The notes under the pieces were generated by a model. The model did no database searches. It saw only the letters and a list, made by a program, of their open reading frames with translations, and had not been told where the DNA came from. The position numbers were made by a program, and so were the translations under genes. From NCBI RefSeq assembly GCF_038246755.1, contig NZ_CP134706.1:1426001-1490000 (forward strand): a stretch of DNA of 64,000 nt. Reading direction: 5' to 3'. Shown here piece after piece: positions 38,843 to 45,976 of the stretch; position 1 is the first letter of the stretch, and the number at the start of each line of letters is the position of its first letter. Source of the stretch: Micromonospora sp. FIMYZ51 (GTDB taxonomy: Bacteria; Actinomycetota; Actinomycetes; Mycobacteriales; Micromonosporaceae).

Positions 38843-40148
38843 CCGTACCTCCACGGTTGGTGAGTGCCTGCTCGAACAGGTGGGTCGAAAGGTCCGGCAC
38901 CGCACCGTAGTTGCCGTTCAGGTACCGACGCTGTCGATTCTCGCCTTCCTTCCGAGGCTTGAAATCCGTCAGCGGATAGAGCGAGGAAGCGCCTTGGTCG
39001 TCCTTTTCCACGAACCAGATCTCGTCGCGGCGCAGGATCTCCTCCGCATCGAGAGTGCCGAGCAGCGCGGCGTCGTGGCTGGTGAAGATGAGCTGACTAC
39101 CCAGCGGGTTGGCCTCCGGGCTGCGGAAGAGGCTGATGAGCTTGGCGGTCAAAATCGGGTGCAGGCTGGCGTCGATCTCGTCGATCAGCATGGTGGCACC
39201 GGTCCGGAGCATCGCGGCGGCGTGCAGCCCCAGGGTGAGAAGTTGCCGGGTACCGGTCGACTGGTCTCGAAGTTCGAGCAGAGCGGTGCCGTTGGGGCCC
39301 TGGTGGGCGAACTGGATCCTCGATCGTTCGAGCACCGCCCACCGACGAGCCCGCCGCTGAACGAATGTGCGATCAGTCGGCAGTGCCGGCTCGTGAGTGC
39401 TTTCGCTCGGTCTTGGGTTGACCACGACGCCGACGATTCCGACGTCGGCAGCTTGCAACAGTTCAACGGCCAACTGGAGCATGTCCTGGTCATCCGCGTC
39501 GTTAGGACGGAGAAGGCTGGACAAGACCATCTCGGGTTCCATCCGCTGGCCTGCCAGGTAGAACCAGCGGTAAGTGTTGTGCAGCGGTTGCGGGTTCGTC
39601 GGATCCGGCTCTGGACGGCTGTGGCCGAAGCGGGCAACAGTGCTGAGGAAAAGTGCAGCTGGCGCGGTGATCTCTGCAATTTGCTCCAGGGGCCGCCGGC
39701 CTGACTCCTCGCCCCAGGCGAAGTTGTCCCCATCGCGTTCGAAGATGCGTCGCTTGCGGCCCAACGGATAGTGGTAGAGCCACTCTTCAAGCACCCGATC
39801 GTCGTCGATCGTGAACCCGTAGGTGTGCCGGACGTCGCCGAGCATAAGGTCTACGACATAACGTGATGGCTGCCCGACGTTCTCAGGATCCAGTCGGAAA
39901 GGTTCGCGGAACAGCCCCACCCCGGGCTCGACCGCGCGGTCAGACTCCACGACCATCTGCCGCATGAACGCCAGAGCGCCGAGGCAGTTGGACTTGCCGG
40001 ACGCGTTGGCCCCGAAGATGCCGACAACCCTGACAGCCGGGGTCGGAGGCCCACCCGCCTCGATGTTGTCTCCGTAGACCGGTGTGAGGTTGAGCTGCTG
40101 CTCGTCGCGGAACGAGCGGTGGTTGGCAAAGCGGAAACTCAGCAGCAT
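38823..40148 (-). CDS. RloA-like AAA ATPase (AbiL-type defence pair)
   Basis: A 441-aa ABC/AAA-type ATPase. It begins MLLSFRFANHRSFRDEQQLN, with Walker A GIFGANASGKSN, signature-like STGTRQLLTLGL, Walker B TMLIDEIDASLH and a switch histidine in FTSHDA. This is the OLD-like/AAA15 layout of RloA and AbiLi proteins, which act with RloB to abort phage infection. All motifs look intact, unlike its partner. Longer upstream reading overlaps the acetyltransferase gene and is rejected. It sits at the edge of a stretch with lower G+C and mixed codon use, consistent with transfer. Confidence 0.85.
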   Translation of the reverse strand: MLLSFRFANHRSFRDEQQLNLTPVYGDNIEAGGPPTPAVRVVGIFGANASGKSNCLGALAFMRQMVVESDRAVEPGVGLFREPFRLDPENVGQPSRYVVDLMLGDVRHTYGFTIDDDRVLEEWLYHYPLGRKRRIFERDGDNFAWGEESGRRPLEQIAEITAPAALFLSTVARFGHSRPEPDPTNPQPLHNTYRWFYLAGQRMEPEMVLSSLLRPNDADDQDMLQLAVELLQAADVGIVGVVVNPRPSESTHEPALPTDRTFVQRRARRWAVLERSRIQFAHQGPNGTALLELRDQSTGTRQLLTLGLHAAAMLRTGATMLIDEIDASLHPILTAKLISLFRSPEANPLGSQLIFTSHDAALLGTLDAEEILRRDEIWFVEKDDQGASSLYPLTDFKPRKEGENRQRRYLNGNYGAVPDLSTHLFEQALTNRGGTDDASTS

Positions 40149-40287
40149 CGGCGGTGTGCCCCTACCTGGTGGGCGGTTACAAACGCATCTCTGCGAGTAA
40201 ACCACGAAGAGGTGGGGGAAGCCCTTCATGGGCAGGTGCTGCTGCCGGGTGCCGGAGCAAAGGGCGTACAGGCCGACGGAGGAAGTG

Positions 40288-40914
40288 TCAGGGCGTGCTC
40301 GCACAGGCCGTGTCGAGCTGGCTTGGGCCGGTGGCGTCCGGCCAGGCCATTCGGAACTTGCGGGGAGAGCCGTTGAGTCGGGACGGGTCGGCGCCGGGTG
40401 GTGACACCGTCGCCGTCTCGACATGGCAGGCTCCGCAAGCCTGGTAGAACCGCTGCGCCGCGGTGTTCTGCTCCAGCACCCACAGGTAAAGGCCGTGGGT
40501 CGTCGCGTGTGCCACCGCGGCTCGGGCGGCGTGGGCCAGGAGCGCGGTGCCGACACCGGTGCGGTGCTGGTCGTACGTGACGTGCAGGTTGTCGACGAGG
40601 CTGCCCCACTGCGGGTCATGGTCGAACATGACATGGACGAAGCCGATCAGCCGGCCGCCGTCCTCGGCCACCACGGTCCGGCTGCGGGTGGGGTCGGCCA
40701 GGCGGGTCGACCAGACCGAGCGCCGGTCGGCGACGACATCGCCGTCGAGGAAGGAATCGGAGTACGCGCCGCGATAGTAGCGACGCCAACTGTCGGCGTG
40801 CAGCAGCGCGATCTGCCCGGCGTCGTCAACGTCGGCGAGGCGTACTCGCAGCAGATCGTCCTGCTTGAATGCCTGGTCGGATTCCCCGTCCTGGCTGGAG
40901 ATGGGAGTTGGCAC
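40288..40914 (-). CDS. GNAT-family N-acetyltransferase
   Basis: A 208-aa protein with the GNAT fold: a RVRLADVDDAGQIALLHADS start, VVAEDGGRLIGFVHV strands, the acetyl-CoA loop HRTGVGTALLAHA (Q/RxxGxG/A), and LWVLEQNTAAQRFYQACG at the C-terminal part. The acceptor is unknown; many relatives act on small molecules or ribosomal proteins. GTG 40914 is supported by GGAGGT 6 nt upstream. The longer frame to 41016 has no such site. It lies upstream of rloA on the same strand, with a 139-nt gap. Confidence 0.85.
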   Translation of the reverse strand: MPTPISSQDGESDQAFKQDDLLRVRLADVDDAGQIALLHADSWRRYYRGAYSDSFLDGDVVADRRSVWSTRLADPTRSRTVVAEDGGRLIGFVHVMFDHDPQWGSLVDNLHVTYDQHRTGVGTALLAHAARAAVAHATTHGLYLWVLEQNTAAQRFYQACGACHVETATVSPPGADPSRLNGSPRKFRMAWPDATGPSQLDTACASTP

Positions 40915-41300
40915 GAAAGCACCTCCGGGCTTCGCAGCTTGCTCGACATCACTCGTGCCGAGCCGGGTCCTCACCCGGAGCACCCCGCCCACGATCGGAG
41001 GGTTGCCGGCCAGCAAGCCGGGGCTTCGCGCTGGCGCTCATGACCTGTGTAGACCGTACCAACTCCGCCGCACTTCCGGCGTCCTGCACCGGTTGTCCGA
41101 GGCAGTTCGCACCGCGCCGTAGCCTCCGCGATAACCTGTTGGCGGGCCACGGCAACCGCTGCTAGCTTTCCGGAGGCCGTGCGAGAAACCGAGGAGGTGG
41201 TACCCGTGAACGTGTCGACATGGGTGCTCCCCTCAGGGGTCACGGTCGGGCGATAGGTCGTCCGGGAGCGCCGTTCAGCGCACTCCCGAAAGGTACGACC
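40915..41300. other. 386-nt divergent gap between acetyltransferase and hydrolase genes
   Basis: Contains the ribosome binding site of the acetyltransferase gene at its left end. GAGGAGGTGG at 41191-41200, followed by a 16-codon ORF (41206-41256), lies at its right end. I see no clear promoter consensus, repeat or RNA gene in between. Confidence 0.4.
41206..41256 (+). CDS. possible 16-aa leader peptide MNVSTWVLPSGVTVGR
   Basis: A GTG start 5 nt after the strong ribosome binding site GAGGAGGTGG, then 16 codons and TAG. It ends 44 nt before the hydrolase gene. The site is better than that of the hydrolase itself, so translation here could regulate the downstream gene. No terminator hairpin was recognised. 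It could also be chance. Confidence 0.25.
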   Translation: MNVSTWVLPSGVTVGR

Positions 41301-42032
41301 ATGGAGTTCATTTCCGAACAGCGCCTCGACGACGGCGTCCGCGAGCGCGAATTCACCCTCGGCGAGATCCCCGGCATCCTGTGGACGCCTCCCTCCGTAA
41401 CCGCTCCGGTGCCGCTGATTCTGCTCGGCCACCCCGGCGGACTGCCGATGATGTATCCCCGACTGGTGGCCCGGGCCCAGCACTGCGCGGCGGAGGGCTT
41501 CGCCGCAGCCTCCATCGAGCTTCCCGGCGGCGGTAACCGGCCCCGTTTCCTCGCCGTCGAGGAGGCCCGCGCCGACCTGCGCCGGGCGTTGCAGGCCGGC
41601 GAGCGGGTCGACGACGAGATCGTCGACCGGCTCGTCCTCCCGCTTGTCGACAAAGCCGTCCCGGAATGGCGGGCCACCCTCGATGCCCTGCTTGCGTTGC
41701 CCGAAATCGGCGGCCCGGTCGGCTACTCGGGAGGGATCATCGCCATCGGCGTCCGGCTGGCGGTGGTCGAGCCGCGCATCCGGGCGGCCCTTCTGTTCGC
41801 CGGGAGTTTCGTGCCCCGCAGCATGTTCGAGGAAGCCCGGCAGGTCAGCATTCCGTTGCAGGTGCTGCTGCAATGGGACGACGAAGGTAACGACCGGCAG
41901 TTGGCGCTGGATCTGTTCGACGCCTTCGGCTCCCGGGAGAAGGCGCTGCACGCCAACATGGGCGGACACACCGGCATCCCGCATTACGCCGGAGAAGGCG
42001 CGAACCGGTTCTTCATCCGGCACCTGAAGTAG
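41301..42032 (+). CDS. alpha/beta hydrolase (dienelactone hydrolase-like)
   Basis: A 243-aa serine hydrolase. An oxyanion strand ILLGHPGG, nucleophile Ser143 in GYSGG, acid in QWDDEGND and His in MGGHTGIP give a complete catalytic set. Substrate unknown; relatives act on esters or lactones. ATG 41301 follows AAGGT by 7 nt; a longer in-frame start at 41220 lacks a ribosome binding site. It is convergent with the minus-strand X-Y-Z cassette. Confidence 0.85.
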   Translation: MEFISEQRLDDGVREREFTLGEIPGILWTPPSVTAPVPLILLGHPGGLPMMYPRLVARAQHCAAEGFAAASIELPGGGNRPRFLAVEEARADLRRALQAGERVDDEIVDRLVLPLVDKAVPEWRATLDALLALPEIGGPVGYSGGIIAIGVRLAVVEPRIRAALLFAGSFVPRSMFEEARQVSIPLQVLLQWDDEGNDRQLALDLFDAFGSREKALHANMGGHTGIPHYAGEGANRFFIRHLK

Positions 42033-42095
42033 AGGTCAGCCCGGCCGGCAGTCTGCCCGCTCATCCGGGCAACGTACCCGATCAGCGTCGAGTGA

Positions 42096-42158
42096 TCAGG
42101 GACGCGAGGACAGGTCGACCGCTTCGGCGAGAAAGACGTCCAGCTCGCTGTCCGACAT
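42096..42158 (-). pseudogene. decayed C-terminal remnant of a third Z protein
   Basis: A 20-codon frame (MSDSELDVFLAEAVDLSSRP) whose DSELDVFLAEAVDLSSR matches the end of the Z protein just upstream (DDELNELLAEAAALATR). It has no N-terminal part, and 58 nt separate it from the Z2 stop. It is most simply the tail of a former third cassette copy. The frame is short, so the call rests on this similarity alone. Confidence 0.45.
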
Positions 42159-42216
42159 GCTAGGACTTACTTGTTCGTGAGAGGCCGTGTGGCTTGTCAG
42201 CCGGAAGATGCAGGGC

Positions 42217-42642
42217 TCACAACCTGGTGGCCAGCGCTGCTGCTTCAGCGAGAAGCTCGTTCAGCTCGTCGTCACCGACAGCGCCATTGCCCAAGATTTC
42301 CAAGATCACCAATCCCTGGATCCGCCCGGCCATCTGGGGCGCTATGGCCGTCTCGACATCGGGATCCACAGCGGCCCGGATCAGCGTCTCGGCTGCGTTG
42401 GCGTCGATCTCCGGGGTGCCGGCGGGGGCAGCTGCTCGCATGTCGGCAACGAACCGCATGATCTCGCCTGCGGATGTCCGCTCGTCGAAGCGCCGGTTGA
42501 CGGCGAAGTAGAAGACCGCACCGAGCAGCGTCGGGAAGCCGTCCCAGCCGATCTCATCGAGGCGGGCTTCGATCCGGTCGTTGGCCTCGTGATCGCCTCT
42601 GACCATCGTCCGGATGTAGTCGACCATCTCAGGGCTGCTCAT
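42217..42642 (-). CDS. Z2: conserved small soluble protein of the duplicated cassette
   Basis: A 141-aa predicted helical, acidic protein of unknown function. It aligns over its whole length with Z1 (43908-44339): both start with MS then (F/V)xxxIRxMxRxD, share GWxGxxxxxGAxFxxAxNxRF, RFVAxxR, and end DExxLxExxAxxxxxA. No catalytic motif, membrane helix or signal peptide is seen. The gene overlaps the end of Y2 by 14 nt, so Y and Z are co-translated. It could be a cytoplasmic partner of the membrane protein Y; this is inference. Confidence 0.75.
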   Translation of the reverse strand: MSSPEMVDYIRTMVRGDHEANDRIEARLDEIGWDGFPTLLGAVFYFAVNRRFDERTSAGEIMRFVADMRAAAPAGTPEIDANAAETLIRAAVDPDVETAIAPQMAGRIQGLVILEILGNGAVGDDELNELLAEAAALATRL

Positions 42643-43282
42643 CAGATCGCTTCCTCTCGCGGTGTTTCTTCACCATGTTCCAGACACCTCGAAATCCCAC
42701 GACGATTGCGCCAGCAGCCATGATGACCGACGTGACCGGGTGCTCCAACTGAGGGCGGTCGACCGGCGTGCCGGGGTCGGAGGCCGTGGACGTCGTGCTA
42801 CCACTCGATCCCGATCCCTTCAGGCCCTTTTGCAGCTCGCGAAAGCCGGTCGTGATGGCCTGCTCGGTCTGCTTGAGGGTGTCCTCGGTATCGTCTGCCT
42901 TCTTGACGTGCCGGCGGAGGAACGCCTCGCCCTTGCGGTTGCGTTCCTCCGTCTCCGCGACCAGGCGTTCGCCGGACGGTGAAGCCGCATCATCTGGTCC
43001 GGCGGGCGCGGCGCCGGGGGCGATCGTGTTGACGTACGCGGTGATATGGCTGGCGGCCTCAGACAGCAGGCGGGCGTAGCGGCCGGCTTTGTCCCGGGCC
43101 ACCTCGGCGTCCGCGACGGCGGCGCGCAACCGGTGGTCGCTACTACCGCGCTGCACCTCGACCAGCCGCGCCAAGGCCACTTCGGCGTCCGTCCGGGCGC
43201 GCAGCGCGGTGACCGCTGCGGCATCAAGCTTTCCGCGTACGGCGAGAAGCCGTGCGACCAGTTCGGCGATGCTGCCGCTCAT
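42629..43282 (-). CDS. Y2: helical-hairpin, coiled-coil and membrane-anchor protein
   Basis: A 217-aa protein of unknown function. Residues 1-90 form a helix-turn-helix hairpin with GSS at the turn (46-48), related to the stand-alone X proteins. A conserved linker PGAAPAGPDDAASPSGERL (about 89-107) follows, then a charged coiled coil (108-155), a Ser/Thr/Pro linker, one membrane segment (about 183-200) and a basic tail (KKHRERKR). It is a paralogue of Y1 (44287-44991). The start overlaps the X2 stop as ATGA. The tail suggests the C-terminus is cytoplasmic. Confidence 0.75.
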   Translation of the reverse strand: MSGSIAELVARLLAVRGKLDAAAVTALRARTDAEVALARLVEVQRGSSDHRLRAAVADAEVARDKAGRYARLLSEAASHITAYVNTIAPGAAPAGPDDAASPSGERLVAETEERNRKGEAFLRRHVKKADDTEDTLKQTEQAITTGFRELQKGLKGSGSSGSTTSTASDPGTPVDRPQLEHPVTSVIMAAGAIVVGFRGVWNMVKKHRERKRSDEQP

Positions 43283-43539
43283 CCGAGTCGGGTGAGGTAG
43301 TCGCTTGCGTTCTCGGCGGTGCCTGCGAAGCGGCGGCGAGTCGGTTCGACCTCTGCCTTGGCGGCGGCGAGTGCCTGATGAGTGTCGGTCACGTGCTCGT
43401 GTTGGCTGCCGCGCAGGATGGCGTTCGCCGTGCCGGTTGCTGCTTCGGCCTCGGAGACAGCCTGGTCGAACACCCGTTGTCCCTGGCGGACGGCTTCGAT
43501 GGCGGCGTGAAGGGTCGCCTTGACCTCGCCAACACTCAT
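43279..43539 (-). CDS. X2: 86-aa helical hairpin protein
   Basis: A small two-helix protein (MSVGEVKATLHAAIEA start) with GSQHE at the turn (44-48) and the ending ASDYLTRLG. It is clearly paralogous to X1 (GDVKAT start; SQ-x-E at the turn; AA-x2-EVE-x-T-x-RR; A-x-YL-x2-IG end). Size and hairpin shape resemble WXG100/ESAT-6 proteins, but no WXG is present and the conserved turn differs. It is coupled to Y2 by ATGA. Function unknown; no weight should be put on the WXG100 likeness beyond shape. Confidence 0.7.
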   Translation of the reverse strand: MSVGEVKATLHAAIEAVRQGQRVFDQAVSEAEAATGTANAILRGSQHEHVTDTHQALAAAKAEVEPTRRRFAGTAENASDYLTRLG

Positions 43540-43551
43540 GGTGGTCGACGG

Positions 43552-43815
43552 TCAGCCGAGAATGCCGACGTAGCGGCGGGCGGCCTCCGAGCTGCCCTGC
43601 ACGAGCGTCATGGCCTCGGCCAGGCGCTGCTTGCTCTGCTCTCCTCGGGCGATGGCCTCGGCGATCGTGGGGTGGCCGGTGCCGGCAGCGACAGCACGTA
43701 GCCGGGTCAGCATCTGCTCGGTGTTCTCGGCGGCGGCCCGGATCTGGTTGATCGTGGCATTGCCCTGCTCGGCTGCCTGCATCAGCGCCGCCTTGACCTC
43801 TTCGATGCTGGCCAT
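43552..43815 (-). CDS. X2': 87-aa helical hairpin protein with GTGHP turn
   Basis: A second stand-alone hairpin preceding X2 by 12 nt. It begins MASIEEVKAALMQAAEQGN, has GTGHP at the turn (45-49), and ends ARRYVGILG. The turn matches Y1 (GTSHP) better than X2 does, so it may be the least diverged X form. GGAGGGA precedes ATG 43815, and a TAGTGT box lies about 60 nt upstream, so the second cassette may have its own promoter. Function unknown. Confidence 0.7.
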   Translation of the reverse strand: MASIEEVKAALMQAAEQGNATINQIRAAAENTEQMLTRLRAVAAGTGHPTIAEAIARGEQSKQRLAEAMTLVQGSSEAARRYVGILG

Positions 43816-43907
43816 GCTGTCCCTCCGTCGATCGTCCGCGAGCGCAGATCACGTTTGCGTAGTCGGGCGGACACTATCGGAGATGACTTCGCTTCGCAGC
43901 CCGGTAG

Positions 43908-44339
43908 CTACAGGTGGTCGGCTGCGGTCCGTTCCACGTCGGCGATGAACTCTTCAAGCTGTGCTTCGTCTTGGTCGCGGTCCTGGAGCAGCTTGCCGAG
44001 GAGGACAATCTGTATCTGAAGGGCCGTCTCGGGGTTGAGGTTCTCGATCAGCTTGACCTCGCCGAGCGCTGCCCGGACGAGTCCCTCCATCTCCAGCGTG
44101 GGAAGCGACTGCGCGTCCGGGAACTGCGATCGCGTCTCGGCTACGAACCGAGCCACGTCGGTCGGCGAGGGGTTGGCGGGGAAGCGGTCGTTGATTGCGA
44201 TGGCGAAAGCCGCGCCGATCACCTGGCTGCCGCCGCGCCAACCCGTGGTCTCCAAGCCGTCCAGGATCTGGTCTACCGTGCCCCAGTCACGACGCGCCAT
44301 CGCGCGAATCAGGTCGCTGAATTCCGTCCGTACGCTCAC
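43908..44339 (-). CDS. Z1: conserved small soluble protein of the duplicated cassette
   Basis: A 143-aa predicted helical protein, paralogue of Z2. It reads TEFSDLIRAMARRDWGTVDQ at the start, then GWRGGSQVIGAAFAIAINDRF, ARFVAETR and a C-terminal acidic helix. It overlaps Y1 by 53 nt in another frame. The overlap is real rather than a frameshift, because the N-terminus aligns with that of Z2. Function unknown. Confidence 0.75.
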   Translation of the reverse strand: MSVRTEFSDLIRAMARRDWGTVDQILDGLETTGWRGGSQVIGAAFAIAINDRFPANPSPTDVARFVAETRSQFPDAQSLPTLEMEGLVRAALGEVKLIENLNPETALQIQIVLLGKLLQDRDQDEAQLEEFIADVERTAADHL

Positions 44340-44991
44340 GGTTTCGTAACCTCGCTATCCCTTTGCGGATCGACACGACGGAGCGGTGGACGGCGATGCC
44401 GGCCACCAGCCCAACGACGACCAAGTGCCCTGCGGTGTCCGGTGCCTCGTTGGCGAGACGTTGGCCCAGGGTTGGGCTGGCGCTCGGTGTAGTGGTGCCG
44501 GCCTGCGTTCCTGTCGGGCCTTGCGGTCCTCGGATGAAGTTGAAGGCTTCCCGCGCTGCGCTCACGGTCTTCTGGGTGTTGTCCTGAAGGTCCTCGACGT
44601 TCCGGGTCATCGTACTCAGGAAGGACCCGACGTTCCGTCGACCGGATTCGCGTTCAACGCTCTCGGAGAGCAGCGTCTCGCCCGAGGGCATGGCGGCCTC
44701 GGAGGGCGCCGTGGGGGCGGAGCCGGGAACTACGGCGTTGGAGAAGGCGGCAACGCTGTCGGCTGCCTTGCTGATGAGATTGGCGAGTCTGACGGCCTTC
44801 CCCCTGGCTGCCTCACTTTCTTGCACAGCGCCCGTCAAGTTGGGATGGCTGGTGCCGCGCGCGGCCTCGGTGTAGTGGGTGGTGGCCTGGCTGGCGTCTT
44901 CCTGCGCACGCCGAGCGACGATGGCAGCGCCTTGCAGAGTCCCGATTACCTGACGGAGCTGTGAGACCACCGCGTCCAGACTCGCGCTCAT
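44287..44991 (-). CDS. Y1: helical-hairpin, coiled-coil and membrane-anchor protein
   Basis: A 234-aa protein. The N-terminal hairpin (1-90) has GTSHP at residues 46-50. The linker PGSAPTAPSEAAMPSGETL matches Y2. A coiled coil follows (STMTRNVEDLQDNTQKTVSA), a Gly/Thr/Pro linker (154-175), one membrane segment (about 187-204, LVVVGLVAGIAV) and a basic tail. The start overlaps X1 as ATGA, exactly as in the second cassette. No known domain is recognised. Confidence 0.75.
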   Translation of the reverse strand: MSASLDAVVSQLRQVIGTLQGAAIVARRAQEDASQATTHYTEAARGTSHPNLTGAVQESEAARGKAVRLANLISKAADSVAAFSNAVVPGSAPTAPSEAAMPSGETLLSESVERESGRRNVGSFLSTMTRNVEDLQDNTQKTVSAAREAFNFIRGPQGPTGTQAGTTTPSASPTLGQRLANEAPDTAGHLVVVGLVAGIAVHRSVVSIRKGIARLRNRERTDGIQRPDSRDGAS

Positions 44992-45248
44992 CCGATAGCG
45001 CCCAAGTATGCGTCGGCGTGCTCCCTGGCAGCGTTGATTCGGCGCAGAGTCAGCTCAACCTCGCGAGCTGCGGCGAGCAGCGTCTGCCTGGCGTCCTCCG
45101 CCTCCTCGCGTTGGCTGTCGTGAAGAGTGGCGATGGCCAAGGCGGAGGCGTCGCGTAACTGGGCGCTGGCCATCTCAACGCTCTTCTCGGCATCGTTGAG
45201 CGACTGGTTGCCGCGTCGGATGGTGGCCTTGACGTCACCGATTGCCAC
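44988..45248 (-). CDS. X1: 86-aa helical hairpin protein, first gene of the cassette
   Basis: Starts at GTG 45248 (MAIGDVKATIRRGNQ) 6 nt after a TACCGT -10 box, so probably leaderless. The two helices are separated by HDSQRE (43-48) and it ends DAYLGAIG. It is a paralogue of X2. It is the first gene downstream of the terminator that closes the XRE-DUF397 unit, so the cassette is an independent transcription unit. Function unknown. Confidence 0.7.
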   Translation of the reverse strand: MAIGDVKATIRRGNQSLNDAEKSVEMASAQLRDASALAIATLHDSQREEAEDARQTLLAAAREVELTLRRINAAREHADAYLGAIG

Positions 45249-45254
45249 GCGAGG

Positions 45255-45260
45255 ACGGTA
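45255..45260 (-). promoter_or_regulatory. -10 box TACCGT of the X-Y-Z cassette
   Basis: On the minus strand TACCGT ends 6 nt before the GTG of X1, with no ribosome binding site between. This fits leaderless transcription. Confidence 0.5.
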
Positions 45261-45345
45261 TCCGAGCGGGACAGTCCAGCGCAGCCCCGCTGAGGGCGAC
45301 GGTGTGAGCACCGCCTGCGGAACTCAGGGCTTGCTGTAGGGCACC

Positions 45346-45388
45346 AGAAAAGCCCGTGGACAGGTCTGCTGACGGAACCTGTCCACGG
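45346..45388 (-). terminator. intrinsic terminator after the DUF397 genes
   Basis: CCGTGGACAGGT (45354-45365) pairs perfectly with ACCTGTCCACGG (45377-45388). On the minus strand the stem is followed by CTTTTCT, a clear T-run. It separates the XRE-DUF397 unit from the X-Y-Z cassette. Confidence 0.75.
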
Positions 45389-45413
45389 TTTTGGGCCGGT
45401 TGCGCTTCGAGCG

Positions 45414-45608
45414 TCAGCGGTTCTTGCGGGTGGACGCCAAGAAGGTGGTCCAGGCGGTGGGGGTGAAGGTGAGGGCGGGGCCGTGCGGGTCTTTGCTGTC
45501 GCGTACGGCGACGATGCCGGGCAGGTTGTCGGCGACCTCGACGCACTCGCCACCGTTGCCGCCGCTGCGGGTGCTCTTGCGCCAGCGGGCACCGGTCAGA
45601 TCAACCAC
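45414..45608 (-). CDS. DUF397 protein, copy 1
   Basis: A 64-aa protein with the DUF397 signature ARWRKSTRSGGNGGECVEVA and VAVRDSKDP. Such proteins pair with XRE/DUF5753 regulators in streptomycetes and relatives, often in development or secondary metabolism, and can act as antagonists of the partner. This copy differs from the one at 45785-45976 at only about ten positions and starts at a GTG. It lies beyond a strong hairpin from the regulator gene. Confidence 0.88.
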   Translation of the reverse strand: MVDLTGARWRKSTRSGGNGGECVEVADNLPGIVAVRDSKDPHGPALTFTPTAWTTFLASTRKNR

Positions 45609-45666
45609 GGTGAGCCTCCTCGATCACTTTTCGATCAGTTGCTCTTGACGTCGGTCTGGTGCTCGT

Positions 45667-45708
45667 TGGGTGCATCTGTTGTCGTGATAGCAACAACAGA
45701 TGCACCCA
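45667..45708. terminator. 16-bp perfect hairpin between the two DUF397 genes
   Basis: TGGGTGCATCTGTTGT (45667-45682) pairs perfectly with 45693-45708 across a 10-nt loop. There is no T-run. It could attenuate the XRE-DUF397 transcript before the second DUF397 copy, or be an insertion scar or protein-binding site. Confidence 0.6.
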
Positions 45709-45784
45709 GACCCGCTACTCGTGAAGGGGGCAGACGTCGGCGCTCGGAAGCTGTCCCACTTTCACGTGAGGCATCTCGGGCCGA

Positions 45785-45976
45785 TCAGCGAGCTTTCGTG
45801 GCCTTGACGAAGGTAGCCCAGGCGGTGGGGGTGAAGGTGAGGGCAGAGCTGTGCGGGTCTTTGCTGTCGCGTACGGCGACGACGCCGGGCAGGTTGTCGG
45901 AGACCTCGACACACTCGCCGCCGTTGCTACCGCTGCGGGTGCTCTTGCGCCAGCGAGCGCCGGTCAGATCAACCAT
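45785..45976 (-). CDS. DUF397 protein, copy 2
   Basis: A 63-aa protein with the same signature as copy 1 (ARWRKSTRSGSNGGECVEVS). The ATG start overlaps the end of the XRE regulator gene by 8 nt, so this is the copy directly coupled to the regulator. Copy 1 is then likely a duplicate, and its upstream flank also resembles this one. Confidence 0.88.
   Translation of the reverse strand: MVDLTGARWRKSTRSGSNGGECVEVSDNLPGVVAVRDSKDPHSSALTFTPTAWATFVKATKAR

Noticed and set aside
40149..40634. N-terminal extension of RloA
   Set aside because: It overlaps the acetyltransferase gene in another frame and has low-complexity Ser/Thr/Arg composition; ATG 40148 gives the typical RloA start.
44287..44339. Apparent frameshift joining Y1 and Z1
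   Set aside because: The second cassette shows the same two genes separately, and the Z1 N-terminus aligns with the Z2 start, so the 53-nt overlap is genuine.
45667..45708. Insertion sequence or transposon end
   Set aside because: There is no transposase gene, no second terminal repeat and no target-site duplication; a hairpin within the regulator unit is the simpler reading.
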